Source: Carex sylvatica (lineage: Eukaryota > Streptophyta > Magnoliopsida > Poales > Cyperaceae). From it: a stretch of DNA of 29,747 bases. Position numbers and translations under genes: made by a program. The DNA lies in assembly GCA_964058845.1 (NCBI GenBank), contig CAXKVR010000185.1:1-29747 (forward strand). The letters are read 5' to 3'. The notes under the pieces are model-generated. The model searched no databases, was not told where the DNA came from, and saw only the letters and a list, made by a program, of their open reading frames with translations. This document shows positions 10,722-20,905 of this stretch, one piece after another. The stretch's first letter is position 1. Every line of letters begins with the position of its first letter.

Positions 10722-11956
10722 ATTTTTTTGTATATTATTTTATGTTTTACAATATTCTAAAACCTAAAATCCAAATATTCTAATTTGAGTGCATATATAC
10801 ATACTTCATTATCTCTGTTATTCAAATTTGAGAAATCCAACTCCAATTATGTGGCTCCTTAGTTTAATTTAGATTTCTCTTAAATTATAGAGGCCGAAAA
10901 ATATTAACGGAGCTGTTAATTTGATCAGCCAGAAGCATCCCCACTTAATAAAAAAATTTAAATAGCATGTTTATTTTCCATTTTTTAGAACAACAAACAG
11001 ATACAAGGAAGCATAGAAAGATGTAACACAAACAAATAATAACTTTAAACAACCATCTTGATAATAATGAACAAATTGATTGACAAATTAATTTTTAACT
11101 CGAGAAGGTTATCTAATTTTATCCAAATGATGATGATTGACAAATTGAATTTTTTTTTTTAGTAAAATAATGATCAAGTCCTTATTTGTTTTATTGAATG
11201 AAGATATGTTACATTTGGGTTTTGAAATGAAATCCTGTTACACAGAAAACAAAGAAAAATGGAATCAAGGTGATGGACAAAATGATTATTAAAATTTCTC
11301 GTTTATCCTGATAACACTTGATAAGTTTGATAGTCTTCTGTGCATTTTATTACTTAAATTAACTATATGATTAATTAGACTTTATAGTTGTCATTCTTAT
11401 AAAAAAAAATTTAATGCTTGATTGAGATGTTTGTATTTACAATATTTTTTTATTTCGGCAAACAAAAAGTTTGTATATATTAACAAGAATGTGTTTCATG
11501 ACCTCATTAATTTTCATCATGGTATGATGATGAAACTATCAAAATTAGACCATTTGGAGACTTCATTTCCTTAAGAAACTTCTGTAACATAGGTATGTGG
11601 TTTTTATTTCTTTTTAAATGTGTTATGAAATATATTAGTATTTTTTTGCTTGTGAGATGCAGAATTTGAATCAATTTATCACACAAAACACTCAATGCTA
11701 AACGAATTAGCAGCAAACAGTTGATATGTGTTATTTAGAATCTTATTGCCTTATTGGCAATTCAATCATGCATATATTCATTTTTAAATGATCAATGTTC
11801 TTGTACCCTTATTTTACAAGAAAAATTTCATAATTTATTTTTGCTACGTATTCAATTAAGCAAGTAGGAAATTTTTACTTTATTTTTAAGATTAATTAAT
11901 GATTTTTAGAAAATTACAAGTACGAAATTTTAAACTTTTTTATTTGAAATTAATAG
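10722..11956. other. AT-rich intergenic stretch, no gene seen
   Basis: Long A and T runs and no frame with recognisable protein content on either strand. The minus-strand frame at 11507-11716 shows no domain and no supporting splice context. Confidence 0.6.
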
Positions 11957-12191
11957 TACTACTAGGATTGGATGTTTGAAACAACCGATTCTAAATTTTT
12001 TTTTTTTTTTTGCAGAACCAACTTTAAAAAAAGAAAAAAAAGTATTTAGGATCGGTTGACCAAAAAATCCGATCTGATTAGTTTTTAGGATCGGTTTTAT
12101 TAATAAAACTGATCCAGATAAGTATTAGTATCGGTTGTTTCATATAGCCGATTCAGATAGGCCGATTTGAATTCCAGTTTTTCCACTAGTG
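11957..12191. mobile_element. CACTA-like mini-element (235 bp)
   Basis: The right end, read in reverse, is CACTAGTGGAAAAACTGG, close to the ends of plant CACTA (En/Spm) transposons. The left end is TACTACTAGGATTGG, a diverged partner. ATAG stands directly before the left end (11953-11956) and directly after the right end (12192-12195). Just inside the ends, TGAAACAACCGATTCTAA on the left is matched in reverse by TGAAACAACCGATACTAA on the right. Further ATCGGTT/AACCGAT words occur between, as in CACTA subterminal repeats. No coding capacity. Confidence 0.6.
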
Positions 12192-12997
12192 ATAGTCTTT
12201 GCATACAACAAATATATTTTATTAATATAAGTCTTTGTTTTAAATCTTCATATGTTTTCAAAATTCAAACACATAATCCTGAGCAAGAATTACATTTTTA
12301 ATCCTCCATCTCTTAAAGAGGATTGTCGAACAAGCAGAATATATCTATAACATGTTTCCCGATTGATTAAATTTTGTATGTCAAAGAACCCAAATATGTT
12401 GTCATTTCATAGGCATGCGATTACATGCTTATACGTTATACCGCCGGTGTATCGAAGTACAATTCATAGAAAATAATATGATAATAACTTAGCAATATCA
12501 CTAGATTAATTACATGACATGATGAATATTAATGGAATTCTTGATGGGAATTTTGTTTTTTGAAACTTTATACTATATATAAAGTCAATTGAGGGAAAAA
12601 AAAAATTGTGCACGGCTAATTTTGTGCCTCCAACAAGGGAGCGGGATTTTCAACGGGTATCGGACCGACATCCGTCCGATGTCTAATCTAAACCGTTGAT
12701 CTACATCAAAATTTGCATAAATTGATTTAAATATGTACCAATTTTAACCGTTATAGTGTTATGTGAATCTAAACCGTTCATGCGATCAGTACAAATTGAA
12801 TGATTTAGATCGGATATCGAATGAATTTTCAGTCAAATATCTGTTGGAAGCCCTCCTCTCCCTTCCAACAAATTTCAATTCCAATTCCAATTATCTGTAT
12901 TATCGTATTATCGTATTCGTAACTATGGCTAAAAAGTGTCTAATAAAAGTCAACTATTTCGGCATTCAGGACTCCACGGTGGCACTGGCCAACAACA
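12192..12997. other. Intergenic DNA left of the MULE
   Basis: Non-coding, moderately AT-rich. AATCTAAACCGTT is directly repeated near 12688 and 12767. A plus-strand frame from 12763 runs across the MULE boundary at 13007 and has no recognisable domain, so it is not called. Confidence 0.5.
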
Positions 12998-13006
12998 CTT
13001 TAATTT
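12998..13006 (+). repeat. MULE target-site duplication, left copy
   Basis: CTTTAATTT here and at 21365-21373 directly abuts the two inverted ends. Nine base pairs is the characteristic duplication of Mutator-like elements. Confidence 0.92.
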
Positions 13007-13145
13007 CCGAAATTTTTATAAATACCCAAAACAATTAATGAATTACGGAATCTACTCTATTTTTTACAAAAATTCGATTTATGCCCTGTCCGGTTAACGG
13101 TTAACCGGATAATTCATACCTTTCCGCCGAATAGATTCCCGGATA
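13007..13145 (+). repeat. MULE terminal inverted repeat, left
   Basis: Counterpart of 21226-21364. Blocks shared by both ends include AATTACGGAATCTAC, TTTTTTACAAAAATT and GATTTATGCCCTGTCCGG. The high identity suggests fairly recent activity of the element. Confidence 0.9.
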
Positions 13146-13300
13146 CTCTGAAACAAACCCGGTTAACGGTGCACCGGACGTTTAAACCCGGTTAACGGTG
13201 CACCGGAAGTTTGATTTTTGTCCGGTTAGCGGTTAACCGAACCGAATCCGGTTAATGGTCCACCGGAAATGCTGCATTCATCCGGTTATTGGTTGACCGG
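13090..13300 (+). repeat. Left subterminal cluster of 19-bp palindromic motifs
   Basis: Motifs of the form CCGGTTAACGGTTAACCGG start at 13090, 13159, 13188, 13222 (one base degenerate at its end), 13248 and 13282. The first is a perfect palindrome around a single central base. Others vary in one arm (GGTGCACCGG, GGTCCACCGG, GGTTGACCGG). Clustered short repeats inside the ends are often transposase-binding sites in DNA transposons; binding here is inference. Confidence 0.85.
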
Positions 13301-14310
13301 TTATTGGTTTGCTCGGTTATATAACCCAGTTAGTTTACCCGACGAGCTCAGACCTCTCCGCACCTCTCCGCAAATTTCATACGTGCTATCTTCAGATCTA
13401 CGAAAAAAAAAGTATGTTTTTTTTTATTAATAAAATTATATAAGTTGTTAATGTTTAAAATATTTCTGTAACTAGTTTTTTTGTAGCTGTATTTTTCCAA
13501 AAATATCACATTTTTTTCAATAACTTGTTCTTAAATTTGTAATTTGTAATTTTTTTAGGGAATAAATTTTTAATTAATTTGTACTAATTTTGGTAGCTAT
13601 ATTTTTCAAAAATGACAAATTTATTTTAATGACGTGTATTTTTTGTTAACTTGTTCTTAAATTTGTATTTTTTTTAGTGAATAAATTTTTAATTAATTTG
13701 TACTAATTTTTGTAGCTATATTTTTCAAAAATGACAAATTTATTTCAATGACTTATAATTTTTTTTAACTTGTTCTAAAATTTGTATTTTTTTTAGTGAA
13801 TAAATTTTTACATATACCTTTAGTATATATGATATCATTTGTTATGTACCGTACTAAATTATACCTAAAGATTTAATTATTAAATTTTTCTTGACATATA
13901 AATATATTTTTTTTAAAAATATCATAAAAATTACTCATTCTTCGTACTTTAACATTCATACAAAAATAAATCAGTAAATTATTAGCTATCCATATTTTTT
14001 TTTTAACTATCTATCTTTTTTGGACATTAAGATTTTTTTTGAAATTATGTTAATTATTATTTTTTTAATTACAGATACGAAGCACACGATCACACTCAGA
14101 CGGAGAGAAAGGAAGAACCTAAAGGCAAAGATAAATGAAGATAAAAAAGAAAAAAGAAAAAAAAGGTCATTTTTTATTAATTTGTAAATTATTTAGTTTT
14201 AGAAATTATGTTACTTATTATTTAATTTGTTATAAATAGTAGTTTATTATTTTTTATCCAGGTGTAGTTTTAAAATTGTAGTTTGTTATTCAGACGAATC
14301 AAAATAAAAA
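13301..14310 (+). promoter_or_regulatory. Transposase promoter side and probable 5' leader with introns
   Basis: A short mixed-composition segment (13330-13410) ends at a good donor, AAA|GTATGT near 13412. AT-rich DNA follows up to an acceptor, TTACAG|ATACG near 14073. A purine-rich block (14074-14166) may be a second leader exon before another AT-rich stretch ending in CCAG near 14262. The start codon at 14311 follows. These leader introns are predicted from splice-like sequence only. Confidence 0.4.
13442..13812 (+). repeat. 119-bp AT-rich tandem repeat
   Basis: The word AATAAATTTTTA occurs at 13561 (with one difference at its end), 13680 and 13799, exactly 119 bp apart. The intervening text (TTGTAGCTATATTTTTC, CAAAAATGACAAATTTATTT, AACTTGTTCT) repeats in step. 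A more diverged unit precedes the first. It lies in the proposed leader intron of the transposase gene. Confidence 0.85.
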
Positions 14311-14694
14311 ATGACCGTCATCTGTGTGAGATTTTTTGTTGGAGGAGAAATCCTGTACAATGATGACGGAGTTTTTTACAGCACCCGACCTAAATACTCA
14401 TTACCTATAACTATGGAGCATAACTTTGATTATCTCCAAAATGAGATTTATAAACTGATTGGGTATACCGTTAGTGAAGCAAATATGGAAATTCAAGCCA
14501 GGTTTAACATGTCTACCGATGGCCAACGTGACTATCAATTGGTACAAATAACAAACCAGCAATCGTTCGAAATGATTTTAGGAATTTTGGCGTCTTTTCC
14601 ACAAAGGTTTCCGATTCTAGAGTTATTTGTAGAATTGGAACCGAACCATACCGGTTTTAATTTCCAATCAAATATGAACAGTCAGATACCTGAA

Positions 14695-14820
14695 ACTCGA
14701 TCTCAACCCAGTACGAGTAGGAACCCTGAACCCATAACTCGATCCCGACCCAGTACCAGTCAGAATCCTGAACCCACAACTCGATCCCGACCCAGTACCA
14801 GTCGGGTTCGTAGACCAGTA
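14695..14820 (+). repeat. Three 42-bp in-frame repeats in the transposase linker
   Basis: ACTCGATC recurs at 14695, 14737 and 14779, exactly 42 bp apart, giving three 14-residue repeats rich in Arg, Ser and Pro. The period is a multiple of three, so copy-number change would not break the frame. Confidence 0.9.
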
Positions 14821-14922
14821 CCGATTCCAGATTTTGTTCCACCTGTGGATGTGATTGATGATGACAGTTTGGTGAGCGGGGATGAGATGCTCTCAGATGA
14901 GTCATCAGGTTCCGACAATGAC

Positions 14923-14927
14923 GTTAG
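14923..14927 (+). repeat. LTR target-site duplication, left copy
   Basis: GTTAG here and at 16976-16980 brackets a segment with TG...CA ends. Five base pairs is the usual duplication of plant LTR retrotransposons. Confidence 0.88.
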
Positions 14928-15247
14928 TGTTGGGGTTTTGACAGTTCAAACCCATTGATTTGATTAAGTGCGGAAAGAACGTAAAACAAAAATTTTACTT
15001 CTAATCTTAATCCAAGGATTAAACGGGGTATGTCAGAAAACATTCCAAGGGGTCCACCTTCCGTATTCCTTTGACATCAGAACCCTATTTAATCCTTTTA
15101 CAGATCTACTCCATAATTGATTTCTAAAACATTAATCTACTTACCAGTTAAATAGATTAATATAACTTGTATATACCTTGTTTCCAAATTCTGATTGGAA
15201 AGCAGACCGAGCGAGAAGAGCTACACCAGGGAATGACTCGTCTCGGA

Positions 15248-15265
15248 GTATCACACGTGTGATAC
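15248..15265. promoter_or_regulatory. 18-bp perfect palindrome with G-box core in the LTR
   Basis: GTATCACACGTGTGATAC is a perfect palindrome centred on CACGTG, the G-box core bound by plant bZIP and bHLH factors. It lies in the transcribed part of the LTR if the minus-strand TATA at 15647 is used. Function is not shown. Confidence 0.5.
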
Positions 15266-15646
15266 CTCTATTGGTTATCCACCAGGACTAACCAGAGAGC
15301 GGTTTATTTCTTATTGCCAGAAATACCGTAAACTGCGGTTTTCTGCAAAAACACTATTCACCGAGAAAAGGACGAAATAACACTATTCACGAATTTGCAG
15401 TTATTCAGGTTCACTAATGAGCAAAAACTGAAATACCGCGAAATTCGAGAAAACACTATTCACCGATCCCGTAAATATACTTCTCAACAACCCGCAAGAT
15501 TATACGTCAACTACGTATAACTTTCTTTTCCCAATCGAAACACTATTTGGGAGAGAAACCGAGAAAGAGAGAAAATAGAAATTCGAATCGATCTGACAAT
15601 CTGATACGATGTGAATTAGCAAAAATTTCTCTTACCCTCACCCCTC

Positions 15647-15654
15647 TATTTATA
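15647..15654 (-). promoter_or_regulatory. TATA box of the solo LTR
   Basis: On the minus strand CTATAAATAG is followed by GAGGGGTGAGGG, a typical plant LTR core promoter. If active it would drive transcription leftward through 14928, antisense to the first half of the transposase gene. Confidence 0.6.
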
Positions 15655-16975
15655 GGCATTTGAGGAGGTTTGGAAATTACGAAAATGCCATTTACCAAAA
15701 TGCCATTTACGGAAATGCCATTGAATGGATAAGGATGATGACATGTCATGTGTAAAAAGACCAAAATGCCCTTGTGGATAATGTTGATGACATGTATGGA
15801 TAATGATGAATTTAAAAGACAAAATTCAATTAATATCCATATGTCATATATATAATTGTTCTGAACAATTATATTTCTTGCGGTTGTTGTTTCGGTAATT
15901 TTTATACAACGTGTCGTGCACGTTTACAATTTAACCGTTGTTTTTGCTTGTCATCTTATATGACATTTATAATTTAATTATAACACGTATAATTAATTAT
16001 AACCATCTTAATATTAATTATAATCAATTTATAATTAATCAATAAGATTCTCCAATTAGCTCTTATACGGTGTGACCCAATAGGATCTGTGTTATGTTGG
16101 TAAATAGAATTAAAACTGTTTTAACTTCTATAATCATGAGAGGCATCTGGCATAACGCGTCATGACCATCAAATTACACAGATGATGCTGTACTGTACAA
16201 TATCACGATCCAGTAAACTATTTTACTCGTGTCAGTTCTTTCGTCTCATAGCTATCAGATCAGTTTCAAGGTAGGTGTGTGTCATCCTTGCAAACTTAAT
16301 CTTTTCTTGATCTTGAGCAGATTATCAAATATAATTACTCTTGTAATTATACCGCTAGCAGATAATCTTACTCTATCAAGGGGCCCAGTGATGCTATAGC
16401 TCGTATAGAGATACGAGGGCAATAGTACTTTTGGTAAACCATCACTACCTCAGCTAAGCTATGTGTACCGAAAAGCTACCGTTATAACTGCGTTTTACCG
16501 ACAGCGTTAGATAACAATCACACATACACATCTCTTAGTAGGAAAGATGAATACCTCATACTTTAGAACTTAACACTGAATGAAAACATTAATGACACGT
16601 ACACAATTCCATTTAATGTTTCATTCGGGGTCTGTCAAATACCATGTTCCTAGAACATGTATCTATGTGATTAAAATGACATCTCTTGTCAGTGGTCTGT
16701 AAAACTTGACCATCTTTTAATCCACATACTAACCTTGTAACGGTTAATTAGTGTTCCTGCTAATTACCTCGGTTAGTGACTTTTAAGAATATATAACATC
16801 TATATTATGAAGTTTCACAATTCCAGTTATTGACTCTAGTCAGATAAAGGAATGATTCATAAATGTAATAATATTTAAGGCAACAAAATGACAGTTTATT
16901 TAATCACTCAATTCATGAACAAAGCTTTATGATAATTTATCGTATTATTGACTTCTAGATTATTACAAACTAACA

Positions 16976-16980
16976 GTTAG
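16976..16980 (+). repeat. LTR target-site duplication, right copy
   Basis: GTTAG, the partner of 14923-14927. Confidence 0.88.
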
Positions 16981-18112
16981 AGCAATCAGACGGTCACAAT
17001 CACGTAACCCGATAACTGGTCGGGATGATATGAGACATTCAGTTGATAGTTTCAATGACATATCCGGTTTTCGGCCTGCAGATATCGATTTTTTCAGCAG
17101 CTCAACCAGAACATTTGACAATTCATTAGCCAAAGGCCAAGTGTTTGAGTCGAAAGCGGCTTTAAAGGTAGCAATAAATGAGTTTCATATCCAAAATAAT
17201 TATGAATGTTTGGTTTCTAAAAGCGAAACTAAGCGTTTAACTATAAAGTGCAGAGATAATTTTTGCAAATTCAAGTTATCCGCGAAGCTTAACGGTCTTT
17301 CAGGATCTTGGATTATTACCAAACAAGCAATGCCTCATGTGTGCAAAGTACCGGCAACATGTGCTGATCATCGTCTGCTTACTGCAGAGATGATTGCCCT
17401 ATCAATTGATGATGCAATTAGAAAGGATGTGTGCGCGCCTATAAATCATATCTGCGATTTGGTGAAAAAAGAGTACAAAAATGTAACACCTAAGTACAAC
17501 AAATTATGGCGAGGCCGTGAGCTTGCTATTGCAAATCTGTTTGGTAGTTGGGAGAACTCGTACAACTTGCTTATTCTAGTTTTGGAAGCCATACAAAGAA
17601 ATAATCCAGGAACCAAATATTGTGTGACCTCGACCCCTATTGACGGAGAAACTGACAGGTATTTCAAGCAAGCCGCATGGGCATATGGGCCTTGTATTGC
17701 AGCGCTGCCGTTCCTCAGACCAGTGATTAGTATCGATGCTTGTTTCATGTCAGGACGGTACCAAGGTAGATTGCTAATGGCATGTATGTACGATGTGGAG
17801 AACCAATTACTTCCATTGGCTTTTGCAATTGTGGAGAAAGAAAGCGCAGAAAACTGGGGGTTTTTTATGAGATGGTTGCGATTGGAAGTAATTGGAGATA
17901 ATCGATTTTTTTGTGTCATCTCGGATAGACATTTGGGAATTAAATCCGTGTTCCAGAGTTCACTTCTCGGATGGGATGAGTCTACCGACCAATGTGTCCA
18001 TCGGTATTGTTCTCAACATGTTGCCGAGAACCTCTTCAAGCACGTGGGACGAAACAGAGATGTCAGTGATAGGTTCAAAATTGGAGTAAACAAATGCAAA
18101 CCTAGGAGGTGA
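16981..18112 (+). pseudogene. MULE transposase, 3' part with DNA-binding and DDE core, truncated
   Basis: Continues the frame broken at 14927; the first ATG in this part is at 17030. Counting from that Met, the MuDR-type zinc DNA-binding domain spans about 36-95 (VFESKAALKVAINEF; ligands C74, C79, H93, C95). The MULE DDE domain follows, with the first aspartate D236 in VISIDACFM, the second D299 in VISDRHLGI, and the C/H signature HRYCSQH near 324-330. The gene stops at 18112, 61 residues after D299. In MULE transposases the third acidic residue normally lies further downstream, and a SWIM zinc finger often follows; both appear to be missing. Joined with the first half the frame codes for 582 residues, and D236 and D299 become 458 and 521. 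It was probably truncated when the PMD gene was placed next to it. Not expected to be active. Confidence 0.9.
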
Positions 18113-19490
18113 CAGAGATGTTTGAAGACTTCGAAGTTGGTTGTCCAGAGGCTCCCACTTCACTGTCGGAAGCTTGTTGTAGACCCTTCCGTAGGGCTCC
18201 CAATTTACACGATCCTCCGTCAAACTATGAAACTGGCCCCGTGGGATACGTGCACCCTGGGTCTTGAAGTGAGAGGATGCAGTGTACTTGTGCGGACCAC
18301 ACCATTTGTACGCAAAAGATGGGCATGTGTCAAGTGTTGGAGCGCCCCAGATAGGTTCCCAGTTTTTAGTTTGAGGCTCAGGCCGGTGAACTGGAAAACA
18401 AGTCCATGACCAGTGCTGCAGAAGCATCACCGGACCATGCATAGATCCTCTCCCGGGGTCGGTAGCGACACATAGATGCCGATACAGATACGCAAGAACT
18501 GCTCCACCCTAATTGTACTGTACTGGCTGGTTCAAATCCACAATTAGATCGAGATACCACAGCGGTATCCCGTCTCCGCCACTATCCACGAACAAACTGG
18601 ACGACATCAGGTCCAAGATATATGCACGGACATACCTAGCAAAATTCAATACAATGTTAGTACATTATTGATAGGCTAAAACACAAATAAATTGATGTAT
18701 ATATAAATATATATATAATATTTACCACTTCAGTATTTGATCGTTGCGATCTGCCGGTAGCGTCTTGAATCGTTCACGAAATTTAGATTTCAGAAAAGTC
18801 AACTCCAATGTTCTTTCATTTCCCTCATGCCCCCGTTTTTTCATAAGATCACTCTGTTCATGCTCTTTTATCCCTAACAATTCGAAGAGCCGACCTTTTG
18901 CAATTCTCTCGTCTGTACTCCCCGTGACTGGGACCCCCGTAATAGGCAAACCCCACAAACAGCTCACGTCCTCTAACGTAACTGTAATTTATCAAATAAA
19001 AAAATACAAATTTCTTCATTTACAATTATCACTAAATTATCACAAAGCAGTAGTTTATTTGAAGTAGTTTATTTATGAAGATATTTATTTGAAGTAGTTT
19101 TGTAGTTAATACCTGTCATCTCTCCAAATGGAAGATGAAAGGTGTGCGTCTCAGGACGCCACCGCTCAACAAGTCCGTGTATTAGCGCCGCATCTATTTT
19201 TTTGTGAGGCATTACTGCGATCTGGTATAAACCCAATCGAATAAAAAATGGCGCGTATGCAACGTGGTATGCAGTCTGACAACGGTAGTGCTTCACGTTT
19301 ATAACCTCCATTTTCTATATTACAAAAAAAAAATTAGAAAAATTCAAACAAGATGATATTTCAAAAAAAAAAAGTAAATGCTTACCTCATCGGAAGCGTG
19401 ACACACCCTGTGATAGTTGTGCGGTATCCACAACAGATCACTAAAATTATCCCGCGCCATATTTACTTCCTCAATGATTTCGTCTGCCAT
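17960..19490 (-). pseudogene. Plant mobile domain (PMD) gene carried by the MULE, nonsense-mutated
   Basis: Four exons on the minus strand: 19490-19386, 19314-19113, 18981-18726 and from 18635 leftward. All junctions are GT-AG and phases match. Exon 1 starts MADEIIEEVN; ATG 19490 follows an acceptor (TTTTGTAG|C). Exon 2 has LVERWRPETHTFHLPFGEMT, exon 3 EDVSCLWGLPITGVPVTG, and exon 4 YVRAYILDLM, then LLQHWSWTCFPVHRP and FHSLTEDRVNWEPY. These are hallmark blocks of the plant mobile domain, known from MAIN/MAIL-type nuclear proteins (silencing and genome stability in Arabidopsis) and from plant transposons. After residue 229 (QYN) a TAG at 18511-18509 replaces the Trp normally found in this block. 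The frame then stays open to 17960, but PMD similarity fades near 18150 and the last part is antisense to the transposase. So it is a truncated pseudogene, or a short 229-residue product. Confidence 0.85.
18054..18121 (+). repeat. 10-bp direct repeat at the transposase/PMD junction
   Basis: ACAGAGATGT occurs at 18054-18063 and 18112-18121, 58 bp apart, spanning the point where transposase similarity ends and antisense PMD sequence begins. It may be a trace of the joining event. Confidence 0.6.
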
Positions 19491-19493
19491 GCT

Positions 19494-20905
19494 ACAAAAT
19501 TAATTCAAAGTTAATTCATTGTTTTAAAAAATTTTAAACTAATGTAAATTGTTTTACATTTTTGTAATTATATCTAAATCAATTTAGATTATCTAAATTA
19601 TTGTAAATCTATTCGGAACTAATTTGTAATTTTCTAAACTATTTAACACTATTTTAAAATTTTCTAAATTTTTCTATACCATGTTGGAACTTTACTAAAT
19701 TATTCTAAACTATTTTGAAACTTTTTAAATTATTCGGCCACTATTTTAAAATTTTCTAAATTATTCTACACTCTTTTGAAACTTTCTAAATTATTTTTTA
19801 CCATTTTAATATTTTACAAATTACTCTAAATCATTTTAATTTTTTTCTAAATTATTCTACAATATTTTGCAACTTTCTAAATTATTCGGCCACTATTTTA
19901 AAATTTTCTAAATTATTCTACACTGTTTTGAAACTTTCTAAATTATTCTATATTATTTTGAAACTATTTTGGAACTTTTCTAAATTATTCTACAATATTT
20001 TGCATATTTTGAAACTTTCTAAATTATTCGGCCACTATTTTAAAATTTTCTAAATTATTCTACACTCTTTTGGAACTTTCTAAATTATTCTACATTATTT
20101 TGAAACTATTTTGGAACTTTTCTAAATTATTCTACAATATTTTGCATATTTTGCAACTTTCTAAATTATTCGGCCACTATTTTAAAATTTTCTAAATTAT
20201 TCTACACTGTTTTCGAACTTTCTAAATTATTTTTCACCATTTTTATATTTTAAAAATTACTATAAATTATTTTAAATTTTTTCTAAATTATTGTAAAATA
20301 TTAAAAAACTTCAAAATTATTCGGGCACCACTTTACATATTTTTAAATTATTTTATACTATTTTGGAACCTCCTAAACTATTCTATATTATTTTTAAACT
20401 ATTTTGGAATTTGTCTAAATTATTTTACAATATTTTGCAACTTTCTAAATTATTCGGCCACTATTTTAAAATTTTCTAAATATTCTAAATTGTTTTCAAA
20501 TTTTCTAAACTAATCTAAACTACTTCTAAATAATTATAATTATTTCGACAATATTCTAAACAAATAATCTAAATTATTCTCAATTGTTGAACGAATAATC
20601 TAAGCAATATTGTAAATTCTAAACAATTTAAACAATATTCTAAACAAATAATCTAAGCAATATTGAAAATTCTAAACAATTTAAACAATATTCTAAATAA
20701 TCTAAACAAATAATCTAAGCAATATTGTAAATTCTAAATAATCTAAACAATATTCTAAATAATCTAAATAATAATGCAAATAATTCTAAATAATCTAAAC
20801 AATATTCTAAATAATCTAAACAATATTTCAAATAATTCAAAATAAACTAAACAATCCTCTAAATAATTCAAAACAATATAATAAATATTCTGAAAAAAAA
20901 AAACC
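19494..20905 (-). repeat. AT-rich higher-order tandem array, probable PMD leader intron
   Basis: Units of about 30 bp (CTAAATTATTCTACACTATT type) are organised into a longer period. TTCGGCCACTATTTTAAAA recurs with CGGCCA at 19735, 19887, 20029, 20171 and 20455, so spacings are 152, 142, 142 and 284 (two times 142). From about 20500 a second family, CAATATTCTAAATAATCTAAA, takes over. On the minus strand the array ends at an acceptor directly before the PMD start codon, and a possible donor (TCAG|GTTTTT) lies near 20905, so it may be one 1.4-kb intron. Confidence 0.8.

Larger units (their letters stand above)
14311..14927 (+). pseudogene. MULE transposase, 5' half, interrupted by an LTR
   Basis: Codes for the N-terminal 205 residues and two bases of codon 206, with ATG at 14311. 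The first 110 residues or so (FFVGGEILYNDDG ... FPILELFVEL) resemble the N-terminal region found before the DNA-binding domain in plant MULE transposases. Residues 129-170 are three 14-residue repeats of the type TRSRPSTSQNPEPT from exact 42-bp direct repeats, and an acidic Asp/Ser-rich linker follows. The frame is cut at 14927 by the solo LTR. The nine extra residues read to a stop at 14956-14958 come from the LTR. Joining base 14927 to base 16981 keeps the frame. The frame and repeats are seen directly; the role is inferred from the second half. Confidence 0.8.
14928..16975 (-). mobile_element. Solo LTR (2048 bp) inside the MULE transposase gene
   Basis: The segment starts TGTTGGGG and ends CAAACTAACA, so it has TG...CA ends, and is flanked by GTTAG on both sides. 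No internal retrotransposon genes, primer-binding site or second LTR copy are visible, so it is read as a solo LTR left by recombination between two LTRs. A minus-strand TATA box at 15647-15654 (TATAAATA) sets the orientation: U3 would be about 16975-15655 and R/U5 about 15620-14928. Three copies of ACACTATTCAC lie near 15351, 15380 and 15456. The retrotransposon family is not assigned. Confidence 0.85.

Noticed and set aside
12763..13038. Plus-strand frame of 91 codons
   Set aside because: Crosses the MULE target-site duplication and inverted repeat at 12998-13007, and no domain is recognised.
14928..16975. A full-length retrotransposon or terminal-repeat miniature element
   Set aside because: No direct repeat of one end inside the segment, no primer-binding or polypurine site and no coding sequence, so solo LTR is simpler.
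17446..17919. Minus-strand frame of 157 codons
   Set aside because: Antisense of the conserved transposase core.
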